A stretch of DNA of 10,626 nucleotides, from contig JBCCFC010000363.1 of the NCBI GenBank assembly GCA_039029935.1, forward strand, positions 1 through 10,626, read 5' to 3'. A model generated the notes under the pieces. It saw only the letters and a list, made by a program, of their open reading frames with translations. It had not been told where the DNA came from and ran no database searches. How positions within the stretch are numbered: position 1 is the first letter of the stretch; every line of letters starts with the position of its first letter. A program made the position numbers and the translations under genes. Source of the DNA: G039029935 sp039029935 (GTDB lineage Bacteria; Chloroflexota; Anaerolineae; Caldilineales; Caldilineaceae). This document shows positions 6,288-10,626 of the stretch, in pieces.

Positions 6288-6962
6288 ATGTCTGTTCTTG
6301 TTCGAGAAGAACCACTATTTAAAACATTACTCAGTTCGCCAAAGCTGTTCTTGTATCAATCACAAATCGAAAAGGTATTTACAACAGAGCAAGAGAAGCG
6401 AGCCAAATTTTATGATTGGATGGATGAAGATACGCGCGCCGAATTTATCAATGGAGAAATCGTGATGCATTCACCGGCAAAAGCTCGTCACACAGAGACA
6501 AGTATAAACGTCTCAACCTTGCTCAGTCTATTTGTTGAACTCAATCAGTTAGGCGTTGTTCATGCTGAAACAACATTGGTGTCTTTGACACGCAACGATT
6601 ACTTACCCGATATCTGTTTCTTTGGCACAGCAAAAGCAAGCCAACTTGTTCCTGACCAGATGCGCTGTCCAGCACCGGATTTAATCGTCGAAATCTTATC
6701 ACCCAGCACAGAAGAGACGGATCGGGGCATCAAATTTGTGGATTATGCGGCGCATGGTGTGGCCGAATATTTGCTGGTTGATCCAAAAAATCGGTTTGTG
6801 GAGCAATATACGCTTGAGGCGGGTCAATACCAGTTACGTCATCAGGGTTCACAAGGTCACATTTCGAGCGTGGCTGTTGCTAATTTTACGATTCCCATTG
6901 AGGCGATGTTTGATAGGGTGGCAAAACATCGGGTGTTAAGTTCATTTTTTACCAATACATAA
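6288..6962 (+). CDS. Uma2-family (DUF820) putative PD-(D/E)xK endonuclease
   Basis: The 224-residue product, a normal length for the family, carries the Uma2 core: RAEFINGEIVMHSPAKARH (50-68), PD at 107-108 (YLPDICFF), PDLIVEILSPST (130-141), K149 in RGIKFVDYAAHGV and EYLLVDP (160-166). PD, E135 and K149 sit where the acidic and basic active-site residues of this nuclease fold are expected, so unlike the copy at 2698-3687 it may be active. It has no coiled-coil tail. The start is set by the GGAGGT site. It lies behind a near-consensus promoter with a CIRCE-like operator and is followed after 84 nt by the NACHT gene on the same strand, so the two may be co-transcribed. The true DNA or RNA target of Uma2 proteins is not established. 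The two Uma2 copies are clearly different subtypes, not a recent duplication. Confidence 0.9.
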   Translation: MSVLVREEPLFKTLLSSPKLFLYQSQIEKVFTTEQEKRAKFYDWMDEDTRAEFINGEIVMHSPAKARHTETSINVSTLLSLFVELNQLGVVHAETTLVSLTRNDYLPDICFFGTAKASQLVPDQMRCPAPDLIVEILSPSTEETDRGIKFVDYAAHGVAEYLLVDPKNRFVEQYTLEAGQYQLRHQGSQGHISSVAVANFTIPIEAMFDRVAKHRVLSSFFTNT

Positions 6963-7007
6963 TCGCTAACCATGTAACCGTATCATCAATCGACTTTCTA
7001 ATCCGCA

Positions 7008-7024
7008 ACAGGCAGAATGCCTGT
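7008..7024. repeat. Small hairpin between the Uma2 and NACHT genes
   Basis: ACAGGCA, loop GAA, TGCCTGT forms a perfect 7-bp stem without a T-run. It covers the ATG at 7017, the most upstream possible start of the NACHT frame, and so argues for the start at 7047. It could be a processing or attenuation element. The 84-nt gap shows no clear promoter of its own. Confidence 0.4.
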
Positions 7025-7030
7025 GATACA

Positions 7031-7037
7031 AAGGGGA
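7031..7037 (+). promoter_or_regulatory. Ribosome binding site that sets the NACHT gene start
   Basis: AAGGGGA lies 9 nt before ATG 7047-7049. The in-frame ATG at 7017 has no comparable site, and the ATG at 7042 is in another frame. Confidence 0.65.
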
Positions 7038-7046
7038 CTCCATGCC

Positions 7047-10000
7047 ATGACCACCGTCGAATCAACCGACCAACCAATCCAGAGCAACACACTACGCGCA
7101 GGCGACATCTCCCACAGTGACCACAATGTCTTTGGCAATCAGGTGACAATCAGCCACAACTATGGCGTGACACCTGCGTCAGCTACACCTGCATCAGCCA
7201 TATCCACTGCGTCTGATACCGAAATCGAGCAACGCTATTGCGAACAAATCATCAAACACTACAATCAGCTCACCTTGACGGGGTTGCCGGAGCAGGAAGC
7301 GCGGCTGAATACGGTTTCGCTGGATAAGGTCTTTGTCAAACTCAATACCGAAATTACACAGAGGGGTCGAACGCTGGACGGAGCTGCGCAAGGGGAGCAG
7401 ATGCGGTTGGCGCAGGAGCTTCGTCAGTTGGAGGCGGCTGGCGGTCATGACGTCCAGCGGATGCAGGAGCTACAGATGCGGTTGGGGCAGTTGGAGGCCG
7501 AGGCACGGCAACCCAAAACGGTGACGCTCTCGGTGGCGGAGGCATTGCATCAACATCGTCATCTTGTCATCGTCGGTGGGCCCGGGAGTGGCAAAACCAC
7601 GCTTTCACGCTGGCTGGCAGTGGTCTTTGCGCAAAAGCAGCAGGCAACGGCCAAGGCGTTGGGGGCACACTTTACCGAGAATCGTCTGCCCATTCTGCTG
7701 GAACTGCGTCGTTTTGCCCCCATCTTTGAACGAGAACATAACAAACCCGGTGCGCCCAACCTCACCACCATCATCGCCAACTACATCAGTGACAATGCCT
7801 ACTACGCTGACATCCCTGCTCAATGGCTCACCGATGCCCTCAACGTAGGTCGGTGCATCCTCATCCTCGATGGGGTGGATGAAATCGCCAGCTTAGGCGC
7901 ACGACAGGCATTGTCCGAGGCCATCAACGCCTTTATGCAGGGGACCGCTGGCACAGCACAACGCAACAACCTCATCCTTGTCACCTCACGACCACATGGC
8001 TTCCAGAATATCGGCTTAGGTGGCACATTTCAGCGCAGCGAAGTCAAGCCATTTACCGCCGATGATGTGGCCGAGTTTATCACGCACTGGTATGACAACG
8101 CCTATGGCGTCCTTGACGATGAATACCGCGAAGAAGCGCAAACACTCATTGAGGCCATTGCCGACAACGAGCGTGTCACCGACCTTGCCACCAACCCACT
8201 GCTCTGCACAATCATCGCCATTGTCTATCGCAACAACCGTGTACTGCCCAACCGCCGTGTCGAGCTGTATCTTGAATGTTGTAAGACGCTGCTCTATACA
8301 TGGGAGAGCAACAAGGCCATCAAGGAATCAGGGCTGATTGGCAAGTATGACTGGCAGACCCAGCTAGAACTACTGGCTCCGGTTGCCTATTGGATGCACA
8401 GTGAACATGAACGGGTGGCAGCTCCTGAAGACGATATTGTTGCGCAACTGGCGGCGGGGTTGCTGGAGAAAAAGTTGGTGCAGAATGAGACGATGGCGCA
8501 GCAGGAGGCGCGTGATTTTGTGACGATTATCCGCGACCGTAGCGGCATGTTGCAGGGGCGTGGTGATGGGTCGCTGGAGTTTGCGCATCGTACTTTTCAG
8601 GAGTATTTAGCGGCGCGGTATATTGCTGAACAACCGTATCCTGACGATATTGATATGGTTATGCCTCATCTGCATATTGGCTGGTGGCGAGAGGTGCATT
8701 TGTTGGTTATTAGTTGTTTGGGAGCAAGCCGTGAGAACGCTGAGAAGGCGGAGCAGTTGATATTGACAATATACCAGCAGTCCTGTGCGCCATTGTGGAT
8801 ATTTCGTCCGATTTCGTTGAGGCAGAGACTAGCTGTACTACAACGGACTCACCCTGGCAGAATAGTAGAAAAAAATAGACGAGATGATAAAAAATTAAGG
8901 AGTTTTTTTACTCACATTCGCATTTTTATTTGGGATTGGCCGTGTTATATTCTTCGCTATCTCTACCTCTTGCCTTGGCTATTTCGTCAGTACATTGGCG
9001 CGTATTGGCCTCGTATTGAATTAGAAAGGCGACTCGCTTATGGTTTACAACGCGAATTTCAACTAGCGGCATTAGGTTATCTCGACTGTAACGTATTAGG
9101 GTGCAGTGAAACCACAACCTACGTTTTACAATTTCACGCGCAAACTCTCCTCTTACAAATCATCGCTGATTCGGGGCGATTAGAAAAAAGTTATCCGCTT
9201 TTGCAACATACAAGTCAAGTGCTCACGAAACAGGGTTATGACCTATCTCTAATTGTCAATGTCCTAATCAAGACACTCCATGATGATACGACAGGAACCA
9301 TTGACAATGTAAGACTGGCAGTTACCTTTACACTTGGAGAGTTAGGGCAAGCCAGTCCAGCGTTGCTACCACAGATTGTTGATGCCCTCATCAAGACATT
9401 ACGCGAGGTTGAGGACTCATGGGGGTATAACAAAGTTGGAGAAGCAGTAGCCTCAACGTTAGAAAAATTAGGACGAGCCAGCCCTCTGTTGGTCACGGAA
9501 CAGATTGTCGATGCACTCATCAATGCACTCCGTCGTGATGTAGATGGAGCGGCTTTGTCGCTGGAAAATTTAGGGCAAGCCAGCCCGGTGTTGCTACCAC
9601 AGGTTGTTGATGCCCTCATCAAGACATTAGTTGACGACCAATGGGAATATAGCAAAGGTGTAGCGGCCTCAACATTAGGAAAATTAGGACAAACCAGCCC
9701 TCCGTTGTTGATGGAACAGGTTGTCGATGCACTCATCAATGCACTTCATAACAATACGTCTTGGAGGGCTAGATATAATGCAGCCTTCTCATTAGGAGAG
9801 TTGGGAGAAGCCAGTCCTACTTTACAGAGGCAGATTGTCGATGCCCTCACCGAGGCGATTCATTGTCGAGATTACAGCGTGAGACGGCCAAGTGATGGAG
9901 ATTATGATGTGAGACAAGCAATCGCATTGGCACTAGGAAAACTAGGTAAGGTCAGCTTTGCACTGATGCCGCAAATTGTCGATACCCTCGTAAAGACATT

Positions 10001-10610
10001 ACATCATGGTGAGGACACAGTTGGATATATAAGATATAATGCAGCTTCATCATTAGGAGAATTAGGGCAGGCCAACCCTGCACTACGGCGGCAGATTGTT
10101 GATTCGCTTATTCATGCACTCCATGATGGTGTACTCCCTGTGAGATACGCAGCGGCATCTTCGTTGATAAAGTTAGGTCAGGTGACTCCTGCACTGCTAG
10201 GACAGATTGTCGATATCTTCCTCCATGCACTTCATCATAGTAATGAGAGTTTGAGACGAACAGCAGCAGCTTCTCTAGGAGAGTTAGGGCAAGCCAACCC
10301 TACACTGCTGCCACAGGTTGTCGATGCCCTCATCAACATACTCTACATACTCCACAAGAGTAAATCCGGAAAGGCGGGAAATGTAAAGCGGGCAACAGTC
10401 TCATCGTTAGGAGGGTTAAATCAAGCCAGTCCTGCAATGAGATTACATATTGTCAACGCACTCATCAATGTACTCATCACTGTACCTCTCTATGATAATT
10501 CACTATATCCAAAATCTTTTTTATCTGGCATTAATTTTGATCCACGTGCGTCTAATGCTCCTTTTACCAAAATTAATGTAGTTGTATGTAAACCTAATGC
10601 AATAGCATGA
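7047..10610 (+). CDS. NACHT-domain STAND NTPase with C-terminal HEAT repeats; 3' end replaced by foreign sequence
   Basis: The ORF encodes 1187 residues from ATG 7047. In order they are: a short motif [26 protein letters not shown] segment (19-40); an Ala/Thr/Ser/Pro linker; a pre-NACHT region (about 60-110); a short Gln/Glu-rich coiled coil (about 115-150); and the NACHT ATPase with Walker [10 protein letters not shown] (177-185, K183), Walker B LILDGVDE (272-279), sensor TSRPHG with R315, NPLLCT (383-388) and [14 protein letters not shown] (512-525). An aromatic-rich segment (620-654) and about ten HEAT repeats (731 to about 1151) follow. Such proteins act as ligand-triggered switches, and bacterial NACHT relatives include antiphage defence proteins in which the C-terminal repeats sense the invader. 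No obvious enzymatic effector is fused, so the neighbouring Uma2 nuclease is a candidate partner (inference). Residues 1152-1187 are antisense psaB and not native, so the real gene continues beyond about 10501. Confidence 0.9.
9237..10501 (+). repeat. Tandem HEAT-repeat array (about 10 units plus a broken one)
   Basis: Units of about 33-47 residues share the core [12 protein letters not shown] followed by [12 protein letters not shown]. Units begin at the [10 protein letters not shown] segment and then at each P/E/R/G-QIVDALI-type motif; the last recognisable helix is [12 protein letters not shown], where the array is cut. Several units are close at DNA level: 9342-9401 and 9570-9629 match at 56 of 60 bases, and 9497-9530 and 9713-9746 at 32 of 34. 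This indicates duplication of a two-unit block. The array should form a curved alpha-solenoid for binding a protein or nucleic acid ligand. Confidence 0.85.
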
Positions 10611-10626
10611 TGAACTAAAAAATCGC
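10502..10626 (-). pseudogene. psaB: Fragment of psaB (photosystem I core protein PsaB), internal piece, out of context
   Basis: Read on the minus strand from 10624, 41 codons without a stop encode a piece of PsaB, the P700 apoprotein A2. It begins [13 protein letters not shown], continues [18 protein letters not shown] and ends KKDFGYS. From memory this matches the conserved PsaB stretch that in plastids and cyanobacteria continues with FPCDGPGRGGTC; here the match stops abruptly at 10502 and unrelated sequence follows. Six of seven Leu codons are TTA and most third positions are A or T, as in plastid genes and unlike the rest of the window. The fragment runs to the window end. It provides the last 36 codons of the plus-strand NACHT ORF by accident. 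A chimera in assembly or library is the simplest reading; a real insertion cannot be excluded. Confidence 0.88.

Noticed and set aside
7017..7046. Upstream ATG of the NACHT gene
   Set aside because: It sits inside a hairpin and lacks a ribosome site, while AAGGGGA is well placed for ATG 7047.
7354..7848. Pro/Ala- or Arg/Ser-rich frames opposite or out of frame with the NACHT domain
   Set aside because: They are shadows of the NACHT coding frame, which has intact Walker A and B motifs.
9236..9739. Minus-strand open frame of 167 codons with repeated segments
   Set aside because: It is the antisense shadow of the HEAT-repeat array; the repetition comes from the HEAT coding strand.
9237..10501. 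Regularly spaced DNA repeats resembling a CRISPR array
   Set aside because: Repeats are imperfect, in frame, of varying period and encode HEAT helices; no short identical repeat with unique spacers is present.

Overview
The window comes from a bacterium of roughly balanced base composition. The large oligopeptide-type ABC permease with a long external loop, two Uma2-family genes and a giant NACHT-HEAT ATPase together are most like Chloroflexota (Anaerolineae/Caldilineae/Chloroflexia-like) or, less likely, filamentous Cyanobacteria. That placement is inference from gene content.

Left half (about 1-6000). The last 56 codons of an unrecognised plus-strand gene (2-169) converge, across a hairpin, on a minus-strand gene cluster. 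In transcription order the cluster is an Opp/Dpp-type permease (oppC, 5993-4845), ATPase 1 (oppD, 4770-3757), a Uma2-family protein (3687-2698), ATPase 2 (oppF, 2705-1674, overlapping the Uma2 gene by 8 bp) and a cytoplasmic-looking sulfatase (1571-216). Neither the second permease (OppB) nor the substrate-binding protein (OppA) is present, so the transporter is incomplete here. The cluster plausibly imports an oligopeptide or oligosaccharide-like solute, and the sulfatase may desulfate it inside the cell. The Uma2 gene looks like an insertion into the operon.

Centre (about 5994-6287). This divergent intergenic region holds a weak minus-strand promoter for oppC and a near-consensus sigma-70-type plus-strand promoter (TTGACA, 17 nt, TATGAT). 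A 10-bp inverted repeat overlaps the -10 box and start site. Its core, TAGCACTC-N8-GAGTGCTA, is the CIRCE/HrcA heat-shock operator with a spacer one base short.

Right half (6288-10626). A second Uma2-family nuclease gene (6288-6962) is followed 84 nt later, on the same strand, by a NACHT NTPase with a C-terminal array of about ten HEAT repeats (7047 to about 10501). This layout resembles bacterial STAND/NACHT conflict or antiphage proteins. The Uma2-NACHT pair behind a CIRCE-like operator is the best candidate for an undescribed system here.

The last 125 bases (10502-10626) do not belong to the NACHT gene. Read on the minus strand they encode 41 residues of the photosystem I core protein PsaB in AT-rich, plastid-like codons. 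The last 36 codons of the NACHT ORF are therefore antisense psaB, and its natural C-terminus is missing. An assembly or library chimera is the simplest explanation.
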